A model generated the notes under the pieces. That model did not search any database, was not told where the DNA came from, and saw only the letters and a program-made list of their open reading frames with translations. The translations under genes and the position numbers were made by a program. A stretch of DNA of 64,000 bases from Melastoma dodecandrum. Lineage: Eukaryota > Streptophyta > Magnoliopsida > Myrtales > Melastomataceae. The stretch covers positions 3,275,501 to 3,339,500 of the forward strand of contig JARUPY010000465.1 in assembly GCA_029817715.1 (NCBI GenBank). Direction: 5' to 3'. This document shows positions 51,271 through 62,581 of the stretch, one piece after another (positions within the stretch are counted from its first letter, which is position 1; each line of letters begins with the position of its first letter).

Positions 51271-53349
51271 TCTTGGTCTAAGGACAACCTTTTGTCAGTC
51301 CTTTTATTGCCGATCTCAACAGGAACTAACAACGTGGATGCAGAGGCCAAAAATTCCAGTCATTTTTTGCAGCGCTTGTATGGAGAATCCTGCGGCCATT
51401 CCTTGGAGGCCTTGCTGTAACCAAGTCACGGCACAGCTGAGTACAAGGAATGAAGATTTTTTCCTGAGGCAAACACAGGATTGCAGGAGATCAAACCATG
51501 AGGAAATCATCTTCGGGTAAGCAACTGTAGCCGTTGAGGATTATGCTTGTTCTTGCTATAAGAATCCTAGGATATCATGGCGCCTGCTTTGGTTTTTTGG
51601 CCAGACTTATTTCAGTAGATCCAATGCCTAAACATCAATAGCTTTTTTTAATACACACCCTACAAAAGGAGACCGAAGGGATTGAGAGTATTTTCTATCA
51701 GGAATTTGGTATAGGTCAGAGTGCGGTGACTGTAGAGGAACAGCGATTCTTTTATCCGACGACCAGAAGCGCAGCAGCCTGGCATTCCTGTAATCAAGCA
51801 TTAATTTGGTGGAAGTGTGATTTTTTCTCCTCGGTGGGGAAAGGGTTAATTTTTTGGATTCGTTGAACTTAGGTGATTAGCACTATATTTTTGGGAGTTA
51901 GTGATGAATCGGGATTAGGGAGGTTAGTGGAGTCCATATCAGGAACCACCCGATTGGTGTTCGCGTCGGTGTACACGGTGGTGTGAGGTCACGACACGAT
52001 GCGTTTGAGGCTTGTCCATCTCTTCTGTGCCAATGGGACAGAAAGTGAATCCAATTTCAGTGGGCGGCTTTGGTAAAGCCATTGCTTAGTCATCCACCAC
52101 TCTCAGGAAAAAGAAAGAAATCCCCCCGCTATGTTTCCGGCTCTTTCTAACGAATATCCGTTTTGAGTAAGCTTTGGGGAGGGGGGGAAGGGTGGTGTGT
52201 CTTTCAATGGAGTATCAGGATGAGATGGTCTCGATCATCTTTTTAGCACGAGAGCAGGACCACCCAGTCCCAATGGAACCAACACTTTGATCCCCCCCCC
52301 CCCAGCCCCAACACTCATGTCACGTGATAATGGGAGGGAGGCCAATGAAGAAGGAACTTGGTCATCCAAAGAGCAGCAAAGTACCGTGTTTCTCTCCCCC
52401 CTTGAATGACTCGGGTCTTTTTGGTTGCAGGTCTCCCATCCCAGACTTGAAAAGAAAAGACTAATCTCTGTGGTATTATGTTTAGTTTGTACGCAAGGAA
52501 CACTTGGACAATCAATAATGTCCTCAACTCAGACAAATCACATTCCATTCCATATTTGGGGGGTTGGGGGGGGGGGGGGGGGTGTTCGGGAGAAGGTGAG
52601 TGGTGAGTGTCCCAAGTTGTCCAAACAGCCGCCACGTGCAACAAAACCCTTCGCTCTTATCCTTTGGAATGAAGGAAAATGGAGATTTTGTTTCAGGTCA
52701 CGTATTTAATATCGTTTACATGCATGTCGACATCTGTCTGATTGCTTTTTCACTCCCAACAAACATGAACCTCCTGGTTTAAAAAAAAAAACACAGCCCC
52801 CCACCCTCCCCCCCCCTTTTGACCATGACGACTTCCATCCCCTCCTGAATCTAAGGGGCCCAAAAGGAAATCGTGGATTTCATTATCATCATTGTATTTT
52901 CTATTTCCTTTTTTGCATTTTTTTTTTTTTGCTTTTTCCTATCCTTTCTTCCTGGTGATTTGTCGCAGTGTGCCATTATGTGCAAAATTAAAAAGACAAA
53001 AAAAAACATGGGGTTGGTGGGTTGGGGGAGGTGACAGACATATCCCTGATTTTGTTCCCATCAGGTGTGGTAGAGAGACTACCCAGTTTTTCTTTTCTTT
53101 TCTTTTCTTTTATGCATGGTGGTGCCGTTCTCGCCCTTTGATTTTATTACAATCGAGTCCTAGGAGAGAAAGAAACGCACCACCCCAGAAATGGGACTGA
53201 ACAAGCCCTATCTCCTTCTCATCTGTAAGAACACAAGCCCATCGCTTGTTCTTTTCTTTTTTTTTTGAGTAATCTAATGATCTTCTGTTGTTGTTGTTGT
53301 TGTTGTTGTTGTTATGTGGGGAATGTGATTTGTTGAAGTGGTGGCGGGG
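51271..53349. other. Intergenic region with homopolymer tracts
   Basis: No gene supported. It contains a 12-C run at 52292-52303, a 17-G run at about 52566-52582, C and T runs near 52790-52820 and 52920-52935, TTTTC repeats near 53085-53110 and a (GTT)n array at 53288-53313. A missing first exon of the NPF gene might lie here, but I could not find one. Confidence 0.45.
53288..53313. repeat. (GTT)n microsatellite just before the NPF gene
   Basis: About eight or nine GTT/TTG units, ending some 35 bases before the first conserved NPF codons. Confidence 0.8.
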
Positions 53350-55110
53350 ATGGAGAGGTTTGCGTACAAAGGGGTGGCATCAAACCTGGTGACGTACCTG
53401 ACTGATGTGAGGAGGATGAGCAACTCCTCTGCAGCCAAGGTGGTGAGCAGCTGGTGCGGCCTCACCTCCATCCTCCCTCTCTTGATCGCTCCCTTGGCCG
53501 ATTCTTACTACTGGGACAGATACTCCACTGTCCTAGGTTCCTCCTTCTTCTATGTCCTGGTCTGATTCTTCTTCTCCTCGGAAGGAATGGTTCTTAGTCT
53601 TGACCATGGGATGGCAGGCTTTATTGATGTTGTTGCTGTTGTTGTGGGTGACGAAGGGTCTCGTGGCATTGACTTCTACGGCGCTAGCATCTGCGCAGTC
53701 TGAGAAACCGACTTCCTCTGCCTTCCTCTACTGGTCGCTCTGTTTGATCTCGCTCGGTATCGGAGGGTACAGCCCGTCTTTACAGGCGTTTGCCACCGAT
53801 CAGTTGGAGAACAATGAGGACGATGGACTCCCCACGACGAAGGCTGACCAACAGAAGCCGGACAGGAAGAGCCCTTTCTTCCAGTGGTGGTACTTTGGGA
53901 TCTGTGCTGGAAGCCTACTTGGGATCACGCTCATGTCATACGTGCAGGACGAGTTCGGTTGGGTGCTCGGTTTTGCGATACCGATGGGTGCGATGGTTGT
54001 GTCGATCGGATTCTTATCTGTTGGGAACAAGTTCTATTCCTACAGCCATCAAGGGATGAATGTGACAGGGAAGTCGTTCGGATGTGTAGTGAAGGTGATT
54101 GGTTTGGCACTATCGCGCCTGTATGTCAGACAAGCGGACCTTCCAAGCGAGAAGTCCAAATCAGTGGAGATCGAGTAAGTTCGTATGGATTATGAGCGTG
54201 CTGGTTGGTAATCCTTCTTGTCTCATGAGCACCTTCGGGTCGCTATTGTCATGCATGCTAATGTTGCGATGTTCTGATTCGTTGTCTCAGGCTTGAGAAG
54301 AGACCTCTTTGCCAATGTGCCTTTGAAACTGTCAGTGAAAGCCCGAAATTGAGCGCATCCCTGATGTGCGAGAACGCTCGAGTGGTTCTTCGGCTGCTTC
54401 CCATATGGGCCACCCTCCTAATATTTGCGGTGGTCTGCCAACAGCCCAGCACCTTCTTCACAAAGCAGGGCAACGCTATGGGACGGACCATAGGCCCAGG
54501 CATCAAGATCCCACCTGCCACGCTCCAGAGTGCAATCACCATCTCGGTCATCCTCCTAATGCCGCTCTACGACAAGATGCTTGTCCCCATCACCCGTGCA
54601 GTCATCCGAGAGGAGACTGGCATCACCGTGACCCAACGGATGGGGATCGGGATCTTCCTCTCCACAGTGGCCATGGCAGTTGCTGCGATGGTCGAGACCG
54701 CGAGGCTCGGGTTGTCGGGCAGCAAGGAGATGTCGATCCTCTGGCTGCTTCCCCAATACATTCTTATTGGGGTGAGCGACATTTTCACAGTGGTGGGAAT
54801 GCAGGAGTACTTCTACAAGGAGGTACCGGGAAGGATGCGAACGATCGGTTTCGCGATGTACACAGGGGTGTTCGGGGTAGGTAGCTTCCTGAGCGCGGGG
54901 ATAATCTCCGTGGTGGAGGCCTGCACGGGGAGGGGAGGCAGGGGGAGGAGCTGGTTCGACGACGACATGAAGGAGGCAAGGCTAGACAAGTACTATTGGA
55001 TGCTCGGATTGGCTAGCGCCGCGAGCCTTTTCCTGTACATCAGCTTATGCAAATTCTACGTAAGGACTTGCAATGAGGTCCACAACGACAACGAAGAGGA
55101 CAATCTTTGA
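53350..55110 (+). CDS. NRT1/PTR (NPF5-like) transporter, N-terminus missing or altered
   Basis: Exons 53350(?)-53559, 53657-54174 and 54291-55110 give 515 aa. NPF proteins are proton-coupled carriers of nitrate, peptides or hormones, usually with 12 membrane segments and 550-600 aa. Recognised: [106 protein letters not shown] and [16 protein letters not shown]. The usual first exon with membrane segment 1 is not visible. The ExxER proton-coupling motif, normally VEVAERFAY, reads [12 protein letters not shown] in frame here and is preceded by a stop (53326). The central cytosolic loop after [11 protein letters not shown] is also shorter than normal. Either an upstream exon was missed or the gene is an N-terminally damaged copy. 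The family is certain, intactness is not. Confidence 0.8.
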
Positions 55111-55292
55111 CAACTACGTTAGGATTTGTGCGAAAATTGTGGTAGTTTCTGTTGGGTAGGGATAAGAATTTGTGTATATTACTTCTGCTCGTCTCCCGCG
55201 CTCATGTTCGACAAAGAAACAGACAAAAAGCTATTTTTTTTAGATATCCATTCAGTAACCCACGTCAGAAGGGCAATACTTTTGTAAGGCTG

Positions 55293-57110
55293 ATGGGAAG
55301 TCCGAGTCCCAAAGTCCAAGTCCAAAGGATGAGAACCAAAGCTCGGAGCTTTCTCCGATCGTTGTCCCTTGTGATTGCCGCCGGATGTATCCTCCAGGCG
55401 ACTTCGCCCGTTCACGGGAGACCCCTGCCGTTGGATTCACTCTTGCTGAATCCCAAGCCCGACCCCAAGGATGCCATCGCCACCGCCCGTTGGCTCGTCT
55501 ACGAGAATTCCTGGGGCGTCTTGAAGTGGGGAATCGGACTTCAATTGTTTGCTTGTTTGTCTGTATGTTGGGTCTTCTGGGATTATTTCGTTTTAAGCGT
55601 AGTTGGCGGATTCGGTGCGAAGGTCGGGTCATTTGGATGAATTACTTTCGAGTGAAGATTGAGGGTTTGGGTTAGATAGATTGGTGGTGGAGACCAATTC
55701 GTACTGGACGACGGGATTGATTGAATCTGCCTCTGTTTTGGGCTCCCCGGATGATAGTGTTGATGCAAGAGGGCGCAGTTCTTGGACGATTATATGAAGT
55801 TGTCTTTGGCGTTGAAGGGTTATGGAAGAGGAATTTCCTTTCATGGATTGATGAGGGTTATTTTGGGATTAAGGAGATTATGTTTGGGACGTTTGTGTAT
55901 GCTACTTTGGGAACATAATGATTTGTTTCGTGGTTTCTTGTGTTGCAGTACCATCGCTGATGACCTTGGAGGAGCGCCTTTCGGGTGAGTGAATTTAAAC
56001 AAACCTGCAATTGATGTTATGTCCGGATTGGGGTGATGGTTTTCTAGTTTCTCTAAGGTTTGTGTTATCCATGCTTGTTGTATGTTCATTCTTCATGTTC
56101 AGGAATGTAGTATCCTTTTGTGACGGGCCACCAAATGAAGGTACCGGCATCCCCTACTTCTACTTGACAACGCTAGATCCTACTGCACAGTATGCCCTGA
56201 AGGATGAGAGGGCTTCATTCACAACAAGTGAGTACCCTGTTGGAACCTGCGGGAATAGAGATCCCGAGAACCCAACTTGTGCAAAGATCACTCTCACAGG
56301 AAAGGTGTGTTCTTGGACAAATTAGCTGCAGCAAGGATTTTTCCAGTATACTTATGTGCCTGTTTTCTGTGATGGAATTTCATCCTTTGGTCTTACACAT
56401 GACTGTTCCTTATAGGCATATTTAAACCTCTTTGTCTTGACATGATTAAAGGGCACCGAACCGAATGGCTTGATGAGAGTTTTGTGTTCATGCCACGAAG
56501 GCATGGTTTCTTTCACATTTTGGATGCAATATTCCGTTGCTATTTTCCATGCAACTGCCTTACCTTTCTTTCATGTTAAGTGCATTGCTTTGCCTTTATG
56601 TACTGGTGATACGGCTAATTATGGGGTGTTGCCTTACATTTTCTTGTTTCAGTTGAAGATGTTGAACGGAAACTCCGAAGAGTCCGAGTTCGCTCAGAAG
56701 TCATTGTTCTCAAGGCATCCGGAGATGAAGGGTAATAACAGTTTATAAATTCCATTCTTTTATTGATCATTGCTAAGGATCAGATAAGATATCATCATTT
56801 TCTTTTGGTTCTGCTATCGATGCCTATCATGAGTTCACGCTTTTCTGCCTGTATCGGCAGACTGGCCGAAGGATCATGACTTCCGGGTCTTCAAGCTTGA
56901 CATCCAGAACATCTTCCTGATTGACTGGTTTGGGGGACCAAAACCCATCACTCTGGATGAGTATCTGCATCCAAACAGGTATTTCAGTCTTCATGACAAT
57001 GGCTGAATCTCTGATTCATTGCCATTCAGTCGGTTTATTTTTTGAGTAATTGACCTCTTCCTCCTCATGGCAGGAGCAGGACCAGGAGCACTCTTGAATT
57101 GTCCCACTGA
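55293..57110 (+). CDS. CREG1-like secreted/vacuolar FMN-barrel protein
   Basis: Exons 55293-55525, 55949-55984, 56103-56304, 56653-56731, 56861-56978 and 57074-57110 give 234 aa. Animal CREG1 is a secreted lysosomal glycoprotein with a split-barrel FMN-binding-like fold; plant homologues are poorly studied. Seen: an N-terminal signal sequence (ARSFLRSLSLVIAAGCILQA, cleavage near SPVHG); then ARWLVYENSWGVLNTIADDL, GGAPFGNVVSFCDG, GIPYFYLTTLDPTAQYALKD, SEYPVGTCGNRDPENPTCAK and a C-terminal KLDIQNIFLIDWFGGPKPIT. The second methionine at 55329 (MRTKARSFL) is an equally good start for a signal peptide. Introns are GT-AG and the 36-nt exon 2 is required for the frame. The gene begins 182 bp after the NPF stop on the same strand. 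Confidence 0.9.
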
Positions 57111-57847
57111 GAAAATTTTCAGAAAGGTGCACTGGGGATTGCTGTACATACATCCTATATATAATACATGTGCTAATAACAGGAATTCGTCGATCTCAAA
57201 AGAACATTACCACTACATTGTGCATATTTCCCATAATCTCTCTACTTAAAAACACGCTGCAACCATGAATAGCTGTTCCCTCCTGTTGTAAAGACGTGAA
57301 CTCTACAGTCTTTTGTGTGGAATGTATGTTATGAATGTGAAGCTGTAATTCAGCTGCAACTGAAAGTCTTGGTCCAAACAATTAGGTGAATAGAATGAAC
57401 AGCGGATCCATCTGGATCACCCCCACTACCCACTAAAAAGAAAAGGTCGAGTCTTTTTGGTTCCAATCCGATCCAGAAACTGTTAGTTGTGTCTTCCTAC
57501 ACTCACCTAACCCAAGTTTTAAGGTTAAAAAAGGCCCATCTTTTCTTCTGCTGGATCGAAGTATTGGATGACGATGACCCACCTTTCTTTCTTCCGATTT
57601 TATCCATTAGGCAAAGAGTTATTACCAGGAGAAAGGGGCATCTTTTAGGAACGGAGACAAATTTATCCTCTTTCCCCCGCCCGACCCCTTTTTTGATATT
57701 TTCCTTCTCTACTGAGGAACGAGTGGCCTCTGAGGGCAAGGAACGATAGATTTTAACTTCTTACTGATTGTTTCGTTCGTTCGTTCGGTCGGTCATTCAT
57801 TCTTTCCCCCTTCTTTCCCCTTTCGGGTTTGTTTTAGAATTGCCGCG
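57111..57847. other. Intergenic region between CREG1-like and FTRC genes
   Basis: No gene supported. GTTCGTTCGTTCGGTCGGTC-type short repeats near 57770-57795 lie in the FTRC leader. Confidence 0.4.
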
Positions 57848-59824
57848 ATGCCCCTCCAGGCTTCATGTTCCTCTTCCTCTTCTCTGGCCGTGGGCGGCGG
57901 CTTCCTCCCCTCCTTGGTGGCACCCCATAGCCGTTGGGCACTCGTTCGAGCTCAAGGCAAGAATACGCGATCTTTTTGGTCTTTTATCGAGATGGGTTCC
58001 TTGGACTGGTTCCTTTTTGGGGGTTGGTTCTTTTTAAGGTGACGTTTCTTGTGAGAAAGATTGAAGATGTTGGAATGGGATTGTTTCTGCGGGTGCTTGT
58101 GTTTTTGCTTTGTTTGTTGGTTGGAGAATTTGTTATTTCCTTGGGGAATGATATGCATAGGCGTTCTGGTGGCAGGATGTAATTGAAGGATAAGATTTGA
58201 TAATGAGCATCTGTTTCTGCCTCTTCCGTCCCCTCCCAAATCATTTGTTTGGTGATTCTGGAGTGACATTCGTTGTCATCCGTGGTCTGAGTATGGCGTA
58301 GAATATTTTTTGCTTATTGATTTAGTTTTGCTGGTTAAGATCAGTTGTAAGTGTTTGCTGGTTTGGCGATGTTCGCCTGATTTGCAGAGTCTGGTTGGTT
58401 CATTTTGGTATTTCTGATTGTTTGTTGTTGTATTTATCCTTGTTGCAATCAGTGGAGCCATCGGATAAATCTGTTGACATCATGAGGAAGTTCTCGGAAC
58501 AGTATGCTCGTAGATCAGGAACCTTCTTTTGTGTCGACAAGGGTGTCACTTCTGTTGTTATCAAGGTACGTGTTTTTTGCTGTGTGGCACCTGTTAGGAT
58601 AACAGGTGCTCTCTTTATGAATGTATCTCTTTTCATTCAGTTCAAGTTAAAGGCACATTTCCAGGTGGCTAGTTCTAGTACTTGCCTTTATGGCAAAAGG
58701 GTGATCTTCGGTTCTGAGTATTATCCTGTCTGTCTGATGTACCTTTTGATTCTTTGCCGGTAAACTGCTTAATCTTGACTCTAGTTATCTTGTAACCTTG
58801 AAATGGTTTTGCCTCTCACCTTTCATCATTCAAGAACATATTTATTGTAAAGGGGATCAGCGACGTGGTGTCAAATCGTTTTAAGAATTGAATTGTACAC
58901 ATTAGAAGTTGATATCAGCAGCACAACACGCCAAATGATTGCTGGCTTGGCAGGGATTGGCTGATCACAAGGACACTCTGGGTGCACCTCTTTGCCCGTG
59001 TAGGTAAATATGTATAATTCTTCCTTTCCTAAAGCCAAAAGATTTCCCGATTGTCCAAATCTGGGGGTATGCATTTAGCCCTTTAACATCCACAAATCAC
59101 AGGCACTACGATGATAAAGCTGCCGAGGTAGCACAGGGCTTTTGGAATTGTCCTTGTGTTCCCATGAGGGAAAGGTAGGCAAAAATCTTATTCTCGTTGA
59201 CACTTATGCTTAAGATTATGGGATTCAATTCTAAGATTATTGAGGAAGAAAGGCTTTAACAGTCTTTTCTTGGCATATTCGCGTTTTAACTAAAGCTTGA
59301 GAAGAAAATCTGCCTTCTATGTGGATATTTTCTATTTCATATTGGTGACCTGACTATGATAAATTTTTCACTGTTTGTTTCCCGAAAGCTCTTGTTATCC
59401 CGTCAGCTGGCTGCTTCTCGTAATCAGCAAGCATCCTCTTGAAACTTTAGAAGTGATATCTTTGGTCAAGTTCGTTCCATTATGTGTTGTAACACTTACA
59501 GAGGAGTAATTATTATCCTACTTGTCCTCAACAGGAAAGAATGCCACTGCATGCTCTTTCTTACTTCCGAAAATGATTTCGCCGGCACGGATCAGGTAGA
59601 AGCTCAATAGACTCCCCTAAATTTCTTGGGGCTTGATAGGATCTCCTTACTTGGAACAGCAAGTACTTCCAGTTTCTGTGATTCTTTAAGGCGGAGCAGC
59701 ATGCATTTCATTGGATTACGAAACTCAAACACTATGTTCCCCTTTCTTTTCTATTGATCTGATCTTTCTGGCTGTGCAGACAATAACATTGGACGAAATC
59801 AAGGAATCGACAGCAAATATGTGA
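57848..59824 (+). CDS. FTRC: Ferredoxin-thioredoxin reductase catalytic (beta) chain, plastid
   Basis: Exons 57848-57956, 58453-58565, 58954-59003, 59103-59174, 59535-59595 and 59780-59824 give 149 aa, the normal precursor length. FTR passes electrons from photosynthetic ferredoxin to thioredoxins in the stroma through a 4Fe-4S cluster next to a redox disulfide. Seven cysteines are present in the known pattern: FFCVDKG, APLCPCRHYDDKA, FWNCPCVPM and RKECHCMLF. The C-terminus TITLDEIKESTANM is nearly invariant in plants. Residues 1-36 (MPLQASCSSSSSLAVGGGFL ...) form the chloroplast transit peptide. The first intron appears to use a GC donor (CTCAAG|GCAAGA at 57957), which gives the phase and the RAQ-VEPSDKS junction expected from homologues. 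The other introns are GT-AG. Confidence 0.95.
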
Positions 59825-60378
59825 GTTGAGGTGATGTTGCGGAGTGGCAAAGTGAGGTTTTGACTACTTGGTTAATCGATTAGAGGAATCTTTGGCAAAT
59901 ATTCTCTGTATATGTATATTCTTGTATTGCTTACCTTGAGTAATTGCTTTTCACCGCCAACAAGATGAAAATACGATTCCGATGGTTCCGCCTTGAATCG
60001 TTTTAAACAACTCTGGCCCTTACTGTCATGTCCCTCGAGATCTCTGGTCTACTGCTCCGACGTCGCCATTGCCTCTGGTCCTCATTTTCCCTTTTCCTTG
60101 GTAGGAAGGACTCTGCCTTAAAGCCAGTTTGCTCCCGTGTCTGAACACGATGGTCTGGGTGCTCGCGGTCTTGTTTTGCAGTAAGGGTTTCTCTGCCTGT
60201 GAGATGGTTGTTCTCTCTGGTGCCCGCATGGGTTCTTGCATTGCAGTTCCTTAGCCAAGGACACCTAAAAAAACTAAAAGCCAACTGCCTCGACAAAACT
60301 AGGACGTGACCGTGCCACTTCAGCGAATGTCATCTACGCGAATATTCTTACCTGCGGTGGGCAAGTGTTCGTTTCTTG

Positions 60379-60502
60379 GGGAGATTAGGAATGTGAACAG
60401 GGAGTGGATCCCAAACTACCGTTGTCGAGCAAAAGCAGGGAGATTAGGAATGTGAACAGGAAGTAGAGTATGGATCCCAAACTACCGTTGTAGGGCAAAA
60501 GC
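60379..60502. repeat. Two-copy tandem duplication
   Basis: The unit begins GGAGATTAGGAATGTGAACA and continues through TGGATCCCAAACTACCGTTG to GCAAAAGCA. It occurs twice in direct orientation with a 6-bp insertion (AGAGTA-like) and a few substitutions in the second copy. This indicates a fairly recent local duplication. Confidence 0.8.
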
Positions 60503-60554
60503 ATTCCTGGAGATGGAGGTTTGTACCTAGTTACTGTTGGTCAGTAAAAACCAT

Positions 60555-60935
60555 TACGAAATACGATTTCAGTTTCGAAAATACCTTAAATATTGCGTAT
60601 AAGTTGCAATTTGAAACCGCGAGTTTCATTTTATAAAAAAGTCGCGGTTTCAACAAGACTTTGTGAAAAATTAGAGCAAAGGGGGGTCATGGTGTCTGGA
60701 CCAAAGTTGAAATTTAAAATCCCGACTTTCAATGAAAGTTGCTGTTTAAAACCACGACTTTCATAGAACATTAGGATACCCCTCAATTTTTTACTAAGTC
60801 TTTCTAAGTCGCAGTTTGAAAATGCGATTTTGATAGATTATTTCAAAGTAGTGGTCTGATAGATTATTTTAAAATAGTGGTATGAAACCGCGACTTCCTT
60901 AAAGGCGATATTTACGTTGTTTTCGAGACTCAAAC
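60555..60935. repeat. Degenerate inverted-repeat element related to 8640-8955
   Basis: The left arm (CAGTTTCGAAAATACCTTAA, then TTGAAACCGCGAGTTTCATT) and the reverse complement of the right arm (GAGTCTCGAAAACAACGTAA, then AAGTCGCGGTTTCATA) are imperfect inverted copies. The interior carries several further CGACTTTCAT/TCGCGGTTTCA units in both orientations. The motif set is shared with 8640-8955, suggesting one old repeat family. Confidence 0.5.
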
Positions 60936-61712
60936 CCTACTTCACAATTTTTTTTAAACTAACCGTACAACGGTACTATCCGCCGTGGAGATACGGTTCA
61001 AGGACTTCAGAATTGCGAATCTCAAGCCGAGCCTTACAGAGGCCAAGACTGGGTGAACCGGCATCATTCAGCATAGGTGCAATGCACGTAACTAAAGAAA
61101 CCAGCTCATTCTATCTCGCATTCTTCCCATATCACGTTAAACGGGCGATTAGCATTAGTGTTCTGGCTAAATATGGTGTTATCATCGACGTCCATGTTCA
61201 AAGACTCAACCATCATGGTAACGGGAAAGAAAGGAACCAGCAAGATTTCAAAGTAAAGGAACCAGCAAGAAACAAGGCGACCTCCCCCCCGCCCCCCTGG
61301 CGGGTCACATTGAACGCCTTTAATTTAGGTTAAAGAAAAACATTGTGACCGGCATTCCCCGGATGGATTCATAAATGATTTTGGTGTGTTATTGGGTGGG
61401 CCATGGCTCCTATAATTTTACATGAAAAGCTTTCCATTTTCAATGGAGGGAAAATGTTGATAGTAGAGGGAATATATAATAATAATAATAAATCCATCAC
61501 ATTGGAAATATCAAAATATTTTATCACCTTATCGTGGCAAAAGAAAAACATAATCTGACCCAAAGATGAAGGCAGAAAACATTTCAATTTTCTGCTCAAA
61601 CATTTCTTGACAGCACAACTACAACCCCATTTCGTTATTACCACCACAGAATAACGCACCAACACACGAAGCCTCCACAGTCCACACCAGTGACGTTGAT
61701 ATTTCCTATAAT

Positions 61713-62581
61713 TCAAGGGCACTTGGTGCGGTTCCCGTGAGTGGTCATGTCGGTGTAGCACTTGCCGCACATCTCCCGGTTCCCGTACGTCCCCGGCGGC
61801 ACACACTTGCACCTGTCGCAGCACGTCATGCACGCCCTCATGCACACCCTCTTCCTAGAATGCAGCTTGCACCTCCCGTCGCAACCAGGGATGCAATCCG
61901 CCTTTGTCCTTATGATGGGCAGGGTCGGGGAAGGAGCCGACGGGGGCATGGGTGGGGGGATCGGACCGGGAGGCGTCGGCTTGGCGTAAGGAGGGGATAC
62001 GACTGGGGGTTTCGGCGGAGGGTACACGGGTGGCTTGGCATAAGGAGGAGATACGACTGGGGGCCTCGCATAAGGAGGGGACACGACTGGGGGCTTCGCA
62101 TAAGGAGGAGATACGACTGGGGGCTTCGGAGGAGGGAGTGTGGGGGGTTTGGCATACGGAGGGGGTAGGACGGGGGGCTTCGGAGGAAGGAGGGCGGGGG
62201 GCTTGGCATACGGAGGGGGTAGGACGGGGGGCTTCGGCGGAGGATACGCAGGCGGCTTGGCGGGTGGCCCTGGGAGAGGGTCAGGAACCTGTTGTTTGTG
62301 GTGCACATTCATTACTCATCACAAATGTAATACACCAAAGACAAAGCTAACTGTGAACATCCCTCCTAATGGAGTTACATTATCAGCTCTGCTTACCTTG
62401 ATCAGCTTGGATTCCTCATCATTTGATAAAACCTACACACAAAAGAAGAGCAGAAAATGAACACGTGCCCATAATCTTGAAAAGACATATAGCTCCACCA
62501 CTGGGAGGGGGGGGGGGGAGGTTTCACCTTGGAGGAGAGGAAGAGGAGAGCAGAGAGGATGAAAAAGAGTAGCTGCTTCAT
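61713..62581 (-). CDS. Proline-rich GASA/snakin protein (GASA14-like)
   Basis: Minus-strand exons 62581-62528 (MKQLLFFILSALLFLSSK, signal peptide), 62432-62397 (VLSNDEESKLIK) and 62288-61713, 221 aa. The third exon has a long proline-rich linker of repeated units (KPPVLPPPYAKPP, KPPVVSPPYAKPP; roughly residues 35-140). It is followed by the C-terminal GASA domain with exactly 12 cysteines (DCIPGCDGRCKLHSRKRVC ... CMTCCDRCKCVPPGTYGN ... CGKCYTDMTTHGNRTKCP). GASA/snakin peptides are secreted, gibberellin- or stress-regulated and redox-active. The fusion to a proline-rich wall-type region is the GASA14 architecture, whose Arabidopsis member affects growth and ROS. Introns are GT-AG and in phase. 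Confidence 0.93.

Larger units (their letters stand above)
59825..61712. other. Intergenic region with tandem and inverted repeats
   Basis: It contains a 57-62-bp tandem duplication at about 60379-60502, a degenerate inverted-repeat element at about 60555-60935 and an ATA repeat near 61470-61490. Reading frames at 60003-60296 (minus) and 60917-61333 (plus) are 97 and 138 codons but show no family resemblance I can name, so they are not called as genes. Confidence 0.45.

Noticed and set aside
60003..60296. 97-codon open frame on the minus strand downstream of FTRC
   Set aside because: No family resemblance and no splice or promoter context. Probably chance openness in GC-richer sequence.
60917..61333. 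138-codon open frame on the plus strand
   Set aside because: It begins inside the inverted-repeat element, has no recognisable domain and lacks a coding-like composition.
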